Shown here in pieces: positions 12,916 to 21,391 of a DNA stretch of 64,000 bases. A program made the position numbers and the translations under genes. The notes beneath the pieces were generated by a model. That model worked only from the letters and a program-made list of their open reading frames with translations, was not told where the DNA came from and searched no databases. Location of the stretch: positions 124,001 through 188,000 of the forward strand of contig NZ_AP012331.1 of NCBI RefSeq assembly GCF_001042635.1, given 5' to 3'. The number at the start of each line of letters is the position of its first letter. Position 1 is the stretch's first letter. Origin of the DNA: Bifidobacterium scardovii JCM 12489 = DSM 13734. GTDB lineage: Bacteria > Actinomycetota > Actinomycetes > Actinomycetales > Bifidobacteriaceae.

Positions 12916-14550
12916 CTACCAACACGCGATATTGCTGTCGGTGCGCGATTCCGTGCCGCCGACCAAAGCTCCATTGTCGAGCCGCATGATCATCTGGCCT
13001 CGCCCGAAGTCGGCCGGTTCGAGGCTCATGGTCGTATCATGCCCGCGGCTGGCAAGCTCGCGGGCGATCCGCGCGTCGAAGCGCAGCGCTTCCACGCGCA
13101 TCGCGTTCCTATGGTCCCACCGCCACCGCGGCGCATCGAGCGCCTGCTGCGGATCCAGATGGAAGTCGATTGTGTTCATCGCGACCTGCACATGCCCCTG
13201 CGGCTGCATGTATCCGCCCATCACTCCGAACGGGCCGACCGGTCGGCCATCGCGCATCAGGAATCCCGGGATGATCGTGTGATACGTGCGTTTGCCGGGC
13301 TTCAGCGCGTTCGCCCGCGAAGGGTCGAGCGAAAAGTCGGCTCCGCGATTCTGCAGGGCGATGCCGGTGCCTGGCACGACGATGCCCGAGCCGAAGCCCA
13401 TGTAGTTCGACTGGATGTACGACACCATGTTCCCTTCGCCGTCCGCGCAGCACAGGTACACGGTGCCGGAACTGGACGGCGTTCGCGTGGTGCGGATTTT
13501 GGCCGTGTTCCCGATCAGACGGACCTTTTCCTCGCCGTATTCGGGGGCGAGGTACCGTGCGTAGTCGACGCTGGAGTCATCCGGGTCGGTGACCGTATCG
13601 AAGGCGTCGGCGAACGCGATCTTGATGGCCTCGATCTGCCGGTGATACGTCGCGGCATCCGGCTTTGCCGGAATATCGAAGTTGCGCAGGATGTTCAAGG
13701 CCATAAGTGCGACGATGCCCTGCCCGTTGGGCGGAATCTCGCACACCTGCCATCCGCGGTAGTCGAGCCGCATCGGTTCGCCCCATTGCGCCCGGTACGC
13801 CGCAAGATCGTCGTAGCGCAGGTATCCGCCCGCCTCCCGGCTGGCCTTGTCGATGAGCCGGGCCAGATCGCCTTCGTAGAATGAACGGGCGTCGCTCGCG
13901 CCGATGCTCTCCAGCGTGGCCGCATGCTCGGGCAACGTGACGATATCGCCGGCCGCGGGCGCTCGCCCATTGCTCGTGAATACCCGGAACCACTCGTCGA
14001 ACCGGCCATCCGCGTTGTGGCGCCGGTAGCTGGCGGTGGCGCGATCCCACCACATCGCCAGATTCGGATTCGCCGGATAGCCGTTGCGCGCGTAGTCCAC
14101 CGCCGGCGCGAGATCCTCGGACAGCGAAAGCCGCCCATAGCGCTTGTTGATCGCGGCCCATGCGGCCGGCGCTCCCGGCACGGTGACCGGCGTCCATCCG
14201 AGCGCGGGCATATGCCCGTTGCCCGCATGCCCGTCGGCGATCACGCGGTCGATGGATATGCCTTGCGGCGCCGGACCGCTGGAATTCAGGCCGATCAGCC
14301 GGTGTTCCTTGGCGCTCCACGCGATGCAGAAGGCATCCGCCCCGATGCCGTTGGCCGTCGGTTCGACCACGGTCAGCGCGGATGCGGCGGCCACCGCGGC
14401 ATCGAAGGCGTTACCTCCCCGCAGCAGCGCTTGCATGCCGGCCGCCGAGGCCTGCGGGGTGGAGCAATTCACCATTGCGTGCCCCGCATATATCGGGAAT
14501 CGCTGGGACGGGTAGCGCTGGGATAACGGATCGAACATCGTATGCACCAT
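12916..14550 (-). CDS. ggt: Gamma-glutamyltransferase family protein (N-terminal nucleophile hydrolase)
   Basis: 544 residues (start at 14550, or MFDPL at 14538; no clear ribosome site for either). Early segments MVNCSTPQASAAGMQALLRGGNAFDAAVAAASALTVVEP are the classic GGT head. The processing/nucleophile Thr is T363 in SSSGTVYLCCADGEGNMVSYIQS, followed by the family's GSGIVVPGTGIALQNRG. It is expected to cleave itself after residue 362 and hydrolyse or transfer gamma-glutamyl groups. No signal peptide is evident, so it resembles the cytoplasmic YwrD-type group more than secreted Ggt. Monocistronic. Confidence 0.88.
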   Translation of the reverse strand: MVHTMFDPLSQRYPSQRFPIYAGHAMVNCSTPQASAAGMQALLRGGNAFDAAVAAASALTVVEPTANGIGADAFCIAWSAKEHRLIGLNSSGPAPQGISIDRVIADGHAGNGHMPALGWTPVTVPGAPAAWAAINKRYGRLSLSEDLAPAVDYARNGYPANPNLAMWWDRATASYRRHNADGRFDEWFRVFTSNGRAPAAGDIVTLPEHAATLESIGASDARSFYEGDLARLIDKASREAGGYLRYDDLAAYRAQWGEPMRLDYRGWQVCEIPPNGQGIVALMALNILRNFDIPAKPDAATYHRQIEAIKIAFADAFDTVTDPDDSSVDYARYLAPEYGEEKVRLIGNTAKIRTTRTPSSSGTVYLCCADGEGNMVSYIQSNYMGFGSGIVVPGTGIALQNRGADFSLDPSRANALKPGKRTYHTIIPGFLMRDGRPVGPFGVMGGYMQPQGHVQVAMNTIDFHLDPQQALDAPRWRWDHRNAMRVEALRFDARIARELASRGHDTTMSLEPADFGRGQMIMRLDNGALVGGTESRTDSNIACW

Positions 14551-14652
14551 ATCGCCATTATCGCGCGGATCCGCTATAGCGGGTTACCGCCCGCGATGCA
14601 TCGGCTCATTGGCCCAGCGTTTCGGTCCCAGCGCCCCAGCGCTTCGGCGGAT

Positions 14653-15954
14653 TCAGCCCCGCGACCCGTTCGCGTAGAACCTGGCCAGCGTCGCGTCGCG
14701 GAATTCGTCGAAGTACCCGCCGTCGATCGAGTCGCGGATGTCGTCGAGCAGCTTGACGAAGAACCGTTCGTTGTGGATCGTCGCCAGCGTGAATCCGTTG
14801 AATTCCCGGGCGCGCAGCGCATGGTCCACGTAGGAGCGCGAATAGTGCGTGCACGTGTAGCAGTCGCATCCCTCTTCCAGGGGGCCGAAATCGGCCTTGA
14901 ACTCGGCGCGCTTGACGTTGTACCGGCCGTCGCGCGTGAAAATCGCGCCATTGCGGCCGCACCGCGCCGGGGCGACGCAGTCGAAGGTGTCGCCGCCGTT
15001 CTCCACGCAGGCGAAGATGTCGTCCACGGCGGCGATGCCGAGCACGTGGCGCGGCCGGTTCTCCGGCATCGCATCGCAGATCCACGCGCACGTATTGCCG
15101 ATGATGCGCTTCTCGATCGCGCCGCCGATGCCCACGCCGTCGAAGTCCAGCGACGCGATCTGCTCGGCCGCATGCCGGCGCAGATCCTCGTAGTTCGCGC
15201 CCTGCACCACGCCGTACAGCGCCTGATACGGCTTGCCGACCCGCTCCTCCGTCAGCCGCCGGTGCTCGGCCACGCAGCGCTGCGCCCAGCGATACGTGCG
15301 CTCCACCGACTGCTCCTGATACGAGCGCGTATTCATCAGCGTGGTCAGCTCGTCGAACGCGAACATGATGTCCGCGCCGATCTTATGCTGGATGCCCATC
15401 GAGATTTCGGCTGAAAAACGGTGCAGCGACCCGTTGAGCGGCGATTTGAACGTCACGCCGTCCTCGTCCACGAAGGCGAGGCGCTCCTTGCCTTCGGCGA
15501 TCACGTCATCGGATTTCATGCCGGTCACGTCCATCGCCAGCGTCTTTTTGAATCCGGCTCCGAGCGAGAGCACCTGGAAGCCGCCGGAATCGGTGAAGGT
15601 CGGGCCATCCCAGTTCATGAACCGGCCCAGCCCGCCGGCCGCGTCGAGCACGTCCTCGCCGGGGCGCTCGTACAGGTGGAAGGCGTTCGACAGCAGGCAC
15701 TGCGCGCCGAGATCGCGCATCGTTTCCGGCAGCACCGCCTTCATCGCCGCCTGCGTGGCGACCGGCACGAACGCCGGCGTGCGGATGTCGCCGTGCGGCG
15801 TGTGAATGATGCCGGTGCGGCCGTATCGGGCGCCTCCTCGCCCCAGCCCGTCGGCGGTGTTGGGCAGCCGGGTGACGGTTTCGAAGGAGAATGCGCTGCG
15901 GTCGCCGGGCTGTCCGGGCCGTGCCCCGCGGGGATGATCCAGAAGACTTGTCAT
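14653..15954 (-). CDS. tgt: Queuine/preQ1 tRNA-ribosyltransferase
   Basis: 433 residues from ATG 15954. The TIM-barrel family landmarks are present: TDSGGFQVLSLG with the catalytic Asp near 122, YGVVQGANYEDLR, GIGGAIEKR, and DTFDCVAPARCGRNGAIF with the nucleophile Asp. The zinc site is CDCYTCTHY...H. It exchanges G34 of GUN anticodons for queuine or preQ1. It is longer than the usual ~375 residues because of a ~45-residue N-terminal extension; an internal start is possible, but none has a good ribosome site. No preQ1 synthesis genes are nearby, so salvage of queuine from the gut is plausible (inference). Confidence 0.93.
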   Translation of the reverse strand: MTSLLDHPRGARPGQPGDRSAFSFETVTRLPNTADGLGRGGARYGRTGIIHTPHGDIRTPAFVPVATQAAMKAVLPETMRDLGAQCLLSNAFHLYERPGEDVLDAAGGLGRFMNWDGPTFTDSGGFQVLSLGAGFKKTLAMDVTGMKSDDVIAEGKERLAFVDEDGVTFKSPLNGSLHRFSAEISMGIQHKIGADIMFAFDELTTLMNTRSYQEQSVERTYRWAQRCVAEHRRLTEERVGKPYQALYGVVQGANYEDLRRHAAEQIASLDFDGVGIGGAIEKRIIGNTCAWICDAMPENRPRHVLGIAAVDDIFACVENGGDTFDCVAPARCGRNGAIFTRDGRYNVKRAEFKADFGPLEEGCDCYTCTHYSRSYVDHALRAREFNGFTLATIHNERFFVKLLDDIRDSIDGGYFDEFRDATLARFYANGSRG

Positions 15955-16385
15955 AAGGTTCACTCTAGGCGAAGCCCGGTAGGAATCAAGACCGCCATCG
16001 CGCCGAAGACCGCTCGATCCCCGCTCCGTCGGGAAGGATCCGCCGCCTCGTCCGCCGGCCCATGCCGGCCGGGGCGGAGGTCGGCGCGCACGCCCACCGA
16101 GCGCGCCGCAGAATGGCGTATTTCCGCCCGCGCGGAGCCCATACGAACCGCGGCCCGACGCCGTCTGCCGCCGCATGGCGGCGACCCGCGCCCACAGCGA
16201 TTATCGGGTTGCGAAACGGCCCCGCAGCGGCATTGCGGAATCCGAAAGCTAATTCATCCATTCCTTCCAATAAACATTCAGGAAACTTCCAGAGCAGCTA
16301 TCTTTACTCTTAGGTAGCACTTCACCGGGGTGGTCACGAGAGCCGACATCCCTCCGCGAACCCGGTAACGACGTAAGGAGCAGCA
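15955..16385. other. Intergenic region upstream of the HtrA-type protease gene
   Basis: No supported gene. The last ~130 bases become AT-richer and hold TTCAGG and TATCTT (about 16288 and 16310), 16 bases apart, a weak promoter candidate for the plus-strand gene. AAGGAG lies just before the ATG at 16386. The remainder is GC-rich without recognisable structure. Confidence 0.4.
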
Positions 16386-18407
16386 ATGGCTGAAGAGAAC
16401 AACAACGACTGGGGCGCCCGCAGCGGCGACCAGCCGGCGCAGCCGACCAGCGACGCGCAGCAGACCACTTCCATGTCTCCGGTGACGGCACCGGCGGACA
16501 CGACCGATACGGCAAACGCGACCTCCGCGGACGCGCAGGGCACGGCATCCGGCGCCGGCGAGCAGCCGACCGTGACGTTGCCGGCTTCCGCAGCCGCGCC
16601 GTCCGGTGACCAGCCGACCGTGCAGATGCCGCCGACCGCCGATACGCCGAATTATGCGGCTGCGGCGGGGGAGACCACGGTGGTGTCCAACCAGAACGCC
16701 GGCGACGCGCAGCAGTCCCAGCAGCAGCCGCAATATCGTCCGGCGCCGGAATACGGCGCGTACGGTCCGACCCCGACTCAGCCCCAGCAGCCTCAGCAGC
16801 AGCCGCAGCAGTCTGGCACGCAGGCCAACCCGAACCAGCCGTTCGGCGGCCTGTTCGGGCAGCAGAATCCGATGGGGCAGTCGAATGCGGCGAACGGCCA
16901 GCAGCATGGCGGTCACAATCCGTTCCGCAACCCATTCCTCGCCGGGCAGCAGAATCAGAACAACGGCCAAGGCCAGCAGGGGCAGAACCCCCAGAACCAG
17001 GGCCAGCAGAACGGTTCGCAGCCCCCGTTCCCGCCGTTCGGCGCGAACGGGCCGATGACGAACGGTTCGCAGCCGGGCCGTCCGGGCGTCTCCCAGGGGT
17101 CCAAGACCGTCAACGGCGTGATCGTCGCCGTGGTCGCCGCGCTGGTGTCCGCCGCCCTGTGCCTGGGCGTCGGCTACACGGCGATCACCAACGGCTGGGT
17201 GAAGGTGCCGACCACCAGCTCGCTGACAAGCGTGGATTCCAACAAGTCCGGTTCCGGCTCGGCCACCGTCAAGAGCGGCGAATCCGTTGACTGGACGTCC
17301 GTGGCGAGCAGCGTGTCCAACTCCGTGGTCTCCATCCAGACCGTGCTGAGCAACGGCACCGCCAAGGGCTCCGGCGCGATTCTCGACACCGAAGGCCACA
17401 TCATCACCAACAACCACGTGATCTCCGGCGCGCAGCAGATCCAGGTGACGCTCGCCAACGGCACCATGTACTCCGCGCAGGTCGTTGGCACCGATTCCAC
17501 CACCGATTTGGCGGTGATCAAGCTCGACAACCCGCCGAGCGATCTGAAGCCCGTGGAGTTCGCCGATTCCGACAAGCTCGCCGTCGGCGAGAACGTGATG
17601 GCCATCGGCAACCCGCTCGGCTACGACGACACCGCCACCACAGGCATCGTCTCCGCGCTGAACCGCCCGGTGACCGTGACCGACGACAACAACAACGAGG
17701 TCGTCACCAACGCCGTGCAGATCGACGCGGCCATCAACCCCGGCAACTCGGGCGGCCCGACGTTCAACGGCGCCGGCCAGGTGATCGGCATCAACTCGTC
17801 CATCGCATCCACGGCGACGTCGTCCGACTCCGCCGGTTCGATCGGCATCGGCTTCGCGATCCCGTCGAACCTCGTCAAGCGCGTGGCGAACGAGATCGTC
17901 AAGGACGGCTCGGTCAAGCACGTCGCGCTCGGCGTGACGATCAAGAGCGCCACGGTCGAGGCTGACGGCGTGACCCGCGGCGGCGCGCAGATCGCCACCT
18001 CGTCCACCGGCGGCTCCGCGGTCGTCTCCGGTGGCCCCGCCGACAAGGCCGGCCTGAAGGCCAACGACACCATCGTCGCCTTCAACGGCAACGCGGTGAG
18101 CAACAACTACTCGCTGCTCGGCTACGTGCGCGCCTCGGCTCTCGGTGACAAGGTGACGCTCACCATCGTGCGCGACGGCAAGACCATGGATGTGGATGTG
18201 ACGCTCGATCAGGAGGAGTCGTCCGTGAACGGCTCCGGCAGCTCGAAGTCGAACGGCAACAACCAGAACAACCAGAATGACCAGAACGGCAACGGTTCGA
18301 ACGGGTACGGCAATGGCTCCGACGGCTATGGCAACGGTTCGAACGGCCAGAACGGCGGCGGCTCCGGTGACGACGGCGGCTTCTCCGATCCGTTCGGCCT
18401 GTGGTAA
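16386..18407 (+). CDS. HtrA/DegP-like membrane-anchored serine protease with PDZ domain
   Basis: 673 residues. Residues 1-240 are disordered and rich in Gln, Pro, Asn and Thr. One membrane span lies at ~242-267 (NGVIVAVVAALVSAALCLGVGY). The trypsin-like domain has the triad H344 (TNNHV), D374 (TTDLAVIK) and S455 (GNSGGP). The PDZ domain is at ~505-600, and the tail is Asn/Gly-rich. Topology: long cytoplasmic head, protease outside the membrane. It degrades or refolds damaged exported proteins. AAGGAG precedes the ATG. A strong terminator follows at 18478, so it is a single-gene unit. Confidence 0.93.
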   Translation: MAEENNNDWGARSGDQPAQPTSDAQQTTSMSPVTAPADTTDTANATSADAQGTASGAGEQPTVTLPASAAAPSGDQPTVQMPPTADTPNYAAAAGETTVVSNQNAGDAQQSQQQPQYRPAPEYGAYGPTPTQPQQPQQQPQQSGTQANPNQPFGGLFGQQNPMGQSNAANGQQHGGHNPFRNPFLAGQQNQNNGQGQQGQNPQNQGQQNGSQPPFPPFGANGPMTNGSQPGRPGVSQGSKTVNGVIVAVVAALVSAALCLGVGYTAITNGWVKVPTTSSLTSVDSNKSGSGSATVKSGESVDWTSVASSVSNSVVSIQTVLSNGTAKGSGAILDTEGHIITNNHVISGAQQIQVTLANGTMYSAQVVGTDSTTDLAVIKLDNPPSDLKPVEFADSDKLAVGENVMAIGNPLGYDDTATTGIVSALNRPVTVTDDNNNEVVTNAVQIDAAINPGNSGGPTFNGAGQVIGINSSIASTATSSDSAGSIGIGFAIPSNLVKRVANEIVKDGSVKHVALGVTIKSATVEADGVTRGGAQIATSSTGGSAVVSGGPADKAGLKANDTIVAFNGNAVSNNYSLLGYVRASALGDKVTLTIVRDGKTMDVDVTLDQEESSVNGSGSSKSNGNNQNNQNDQNGNGSNGYGNGSDGYGNGSNGQNGGGSGDDGGFSDPFGLW

Positions 18408-18477
18408 AGCCGGCGGGCGGCTCGCCGCATGATCGGCGGCCGTTGGCCGATACCGGTCGATACCGGGCGCTTATCAG

Positions 18478-18513
18478 GGCGTGGCAGGGAATGTTCCCCG
18501 CCACGCCTTTTTT
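18478..18513 (+). terminator. Rho-independent terminator after the HtrA-type gene
   Basis: GGCGTGGC and GCCACGCC arms around a 14-base loop are followed by six T. It lies 70 bases past the stop codon. Confidence 0.85.
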
Positions 18514-18795
18514 CGTGGGTTCCGGCAAGAGAGGCTTCCTCCCGGCATGTCGCCGAGCGCCGGCTGATAGTGTGGGCAGGGCGCGAGAGGCGGAACCCGT
18601 GTTGTTCCGCACGCCGCGCATGACACTAAACACATAACTGAATACGAACATCTTTACGCCGTGTATCGGAAGGTCGAGCGGGAGCCAACAGGCCCCGGCA
18701 GAGCCGCCGGTGGGTTAACAAGGCGTGATCGCAGCGCCGATTGCGCGGGCCACGCTTGCCGCAGTCGACTCCGTATACGAGCGTAAGGAGCAATG

Positions 18796-21153
18796 ATGAG
18801 CGGACTCATCAAATTCTTCACCACAATTCTTTCTGTCTGCCGTCTCGTGCCGATGCTGCCCGTCGTCGTCATCGCCGCGATACCGCTGGCGTTGCTGGGC
18901 GATTGGCGGCCGTGGGGCGACGCGATCGCGATGCCGGTGCTCGGCGGTCCCGGGCTGGGGCAGTGGCTGGTCATCGTGCTGGTGCTGATCATCGTCGTCG
19001 ACACCGTGCGCGGCATGATCGACGACCTTCGCCACGGGCGGGCCGGCGTCGACCTGCTGGCCGTGGTCGCGATCCTTTCCACCGTCGCCGTCCATGAATA
19101 CTGGGCGAGCTGGGCGGTCGCCCTGATGGTCACGTCCGGAGAAGCCATCGAGGAATATGCCCAGGCCAAGGCCGAACACAGCCTGACCGTGCTGCTCGAC
19201 GCCGCGCCGAGGACCGCGCACGTCGTCACCCTGCCCGGTGTTGGGCGTGGGCTTGCCGCCGATAAGGGCGATTCGTCCGACGGTTTCAGGCGTGTGGACT
19301 CGGCTCTGGCGATGCCTTCCCCTCAGGCAGTCTCCCCTCAGTCGGCTTCGCCGACAGCTCCCCTCGGAGAGGGGAGCCAAGGTGGTGGCGCTGGGCTTTC
19401 TTCTCTGGGGGATGTCGGTTCGCGGAGCAAGAACCAAGAAACTTGGCTCCCCGCTCTGAGGGGAGCTGGATCGCGAAGCGATACTGAGGGGAGCCAGAGC
19501 CGGGGCCAGGCAGCCGCGCACCGCTTCGACACGGTGCCGGTCGAGCAGGTGAAGTTGGACGATGTGCTTATGGTGCTGCCCGGCGAGACCGTGCCGGTCG
19601 ATGGCGAACTGCTGTCCGGCTCGGCCACGCTGGACCTGAGCAACATCAACGGCGAGCCGATGCCGCGCGAAGTGTTCGCCGGCGCCCGCGTGATGTCCGG
19701 CGCGGTGAACGGCTCGACCGCTCTGGCCATGCGGGCCACCCAGCTTGCCGCCGATTCGCAGTACCAGCGCATCCTCGAACTCGTCTCGTCCGCGCAGGAG
19801 TCGCGCCCGGCCGTGGTGAAGACGGCCGACCGGTTGGCCGTGCCCTTCACCGTGCTCTCGCTGGCGATCGCCGGCATCGCATGGGCGGTGTCCGGCGTAC
19901 CGACGCGATTCGCCCAGGTGCTGGTGCTCGCCACGCCCTGCCCGCTTCTCATCGCCGCGCCGGTGGCGTACATCGCCGGCACCGGCCGCCTTGCCGCAGC
20001 CGGCGTGCTCATCAAGGCGCAGGACGTGCTCGAGAACCTCGGGCGGGTCACGCAGGTGTTCTTCGACAAAACCGGCACGCTCACCGTCAAGCAACCGCAG
20101 GTGGTGCGCGTCGAGATGCTGCCCGGCGCCGCGGCTCAACTTGACGAGGATCACGTGCTGATGATGGCCGGCGTGGTGGAAAGCTATTCGGTGCACATCC
20201 TGTCCAAGGGCATCGCCAAGGCCGGCGCGGAGGCGATGGCCCGGCTGCGCCGGCGGTTCGAGGACGGCCAGCGCCTGTGCCCTGAGCCGGAGGCCAGCTG
20301 GCCTGGGCATGGGCGTGAGTATCCGGTCGTCAAGAACATCAATGAAGACGCCGGCAAGGGCGTCTCCGGCGAAGTGAACGGACACGCGGTGCGCGTGGGC
20401 CGGCTGTCTTTCGCGGCTGCCGGGGAGGACGGATTTCTGGCGGTTGATCGGACCACCTCCAGTCAGTCTGCGACTGACAGCCCCCGCCGGCGGGGGCGTG
20501 AAGCGGTGGTTCCTGCGGATGACATCCGCACACGCTTCGGGCTGCTGCAGCCGGATGAGATGGCGTCCTATGTGTCCGTTGATGGCCGGCTGATCGCGCG
20601 CATCGTGCTGCGTGATGTGCCGCGAGCCAACGCCAAAACGGCGCTCGCCGAGCTGCATGCATTGGGCGTCGCCAAGCTCGCCATGCTCACCGGCGACAAG
20701 CGCGCCTCCGCCGAAATCATCGCGAGTGAGGTCGGCATCGACGAGGTCCATGCCGAGCTCTTCCCCGAAGACAAGGTGGCCGCCGTCAAGGCCGCCACCA
20801 ATGGCAACGCCGTCACGATGATGGTCGGTGACGGCGTGAACGACGCCCCCGTGCTCGCCGTGGCGGACATCGGCGTGGCCATGACCGACGGCACTTCCAC
20901 CGCCGCGTCCGAGAGCGCCCAAGTGGTCGTCATGAACGACGACATCGCCGCCGTGCCGCGCGCCATCGCCATCGCCCGGCGCACCAAGCGCGTGATGCTC
21001 CAAGCCGTGATCGCCGGCCTTGCGCTGGCGCTCGTCGGCATGGTCGCCGCCGCGTTCAACCTCATTCCCGTCGTTGTCGGCGCCTTCCTCCAGGAAGCCA
21101 TCGACGTGGTGAGCATCCTCTGGGCCCTCACCGCGCTGATCGATCGGGATTAG
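18796..21153 (+). CDS. P1B-type heavy-metal ATPase with repeat-derived insertions
   Basis: 785 residues; the second of two adjacent ATGs has the better distance (5 bases) from AAGGAG. Membrane helices are followed by an actuator domain with NINGEPMP (TGE motif with Asn for Thr), the metal-site motif TPCPLL, phosphorylation D in FFDKTGTLT (~425), HILSKG (HP-loop variant with Pro replaced) and GDGVNDAP (~679). It lacks an N-terminal HMA domain. Substrate is probably Zn/Cd-type but uncertain. Residues ~155-243 (19250-19520) and ~553-575 (20450-20520) are insertions containing palindromic genomic repeats kept in frame. Confidence 0.88.
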   Translation: MSGLIKFFTTILSVCRLVPMLPVVVIAAIPLALLGDWRPWGDAIAMPVLGGPGLGQWLVIVLVLIIVVDTVRGMIDDLRHGRAGVDLLAVVAILSTVAVHEYWASWAVALMVTSGEAIEEYAQAKAEHSLTVLLDAAPRTAHVVTLPGVGRGLAADKGDSSDGFRRVDSALAMPSPQAVSPQSASPTAPLGEGSQGGGAGLSSLGDVGSRSKNQETWLPALRGAGSRSDTEGSQSRGQAAAHRFDTVPVEQVKLDDVLMVLPGETVPVDGELLSGSATLDLSNINGEPMPREVFAGARVMSGAVNGSTALAMRATQLAADSQYQRILELVSSAQESRPAVVKTADRLAVPFTVLSLAIAGIAWAVSGVPTRFAQVLVLATPCPLLIAAPVAYIAGTGRLAAAGVLIKAQDVLENLGRVTQVFFDKTGTLTVKQPQVVRVEMLPGAAAQLDEDHVLMMAGVVESYSVHILSKGIAKAGAEAMARLRRRFEDGQRLCPEPEASWPGHGREYPVVKNINEDAGKGVSGEVNGHAVRVGRLSFAAAGEDGFLAVDRTTSSQSATDSPRRRGREAVVPADDIRTRFGLLQPDEMASYVSVDGRLIARIVLRDVPRANAKTALAELHALGVAKLAMLTGDKRASAEIIASEVGIDEVHAELFPEDKVAAVKAATNGNAVTMMVGDGVNDAPVLAVADIGVAMTDGTSTAASESAQVVVMNDDIAAVPRAIAIARRTKRVMLQAVIAGLALALVGMVAAAFNLIPVVVGAFLQEAIDVVSILWALTALIDRD
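19318..19500. repeat. Family I repeat inserted in frame in the ATPase gene
   Basis: CTCCCCTCAGTCGG-cttcgccga-cagctcccctcggagaggggagcc, then a second inverted module TTGGCTCCCCGCTC...TGAGGGGAGCC, are the same modules seen between genes elsewhere in the window. Here they are translated as a Ser/Gly/Pro-rich loop in the actuator-domain region. A shorter relative (CAGTCAGTCTGCGACTGACAG) is at 20459-20479. Confidence 0.75.
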
Positions 21154-21181
21154 CTCCAGATCGCGCTAATGCGCGGATGAC

Positions 21182-21218
21182 GTCCGGTTTCCCTCAGCCT
21201 CGGCGAGGGAAACCGGAC
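21182..21218. terminator. 14-bp perfect hairpin after the ATPase gene
   Basis: GTCCGGTTTCCCTC and GAGGGAAACCGGAC are separated by nine bases. The stem is strong but has no T run on either strand. It probably ends or stabilises the ATPase transcript. Confidence 0.5.
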
Positions 21219-21357
21219 ATGACAGACGAACGTGCAATGCCGAACAGCAGGGCACTGGGCTCCGCGCGCCGCCTGGGGCGCCGCTCGCGTATGCGGTATG
21301 ACTCCAAAACACACAAATCATCGCCAAACGAACAGAATTCCCACCACCCGCCCCCTG

Positions 21358-21391
21358 TTGCAACGGAAGGCTTTGCGCTAGGCTGTAACGC
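21358..21391 (+). promoter_or_regulatory. Promoter for a leaderless ferredoxin reductase transcript
   Basis: TTGCAA (21358-21363) and TAGGCT (21379-21384) are separated by 15 bases. The GTG start at 21392 lies seven bases after the -10 box, so transcription would begin at or next to the start codon. No Shine-Dalgarno is present. Confidence 0.45.

Noticed and set aside
12754..13884. A 376-codon plus-strand frame after the IS
   Set aside because: Mostly antisense to gamma-glutamyltransferase and begins inside a MITE; no family features.
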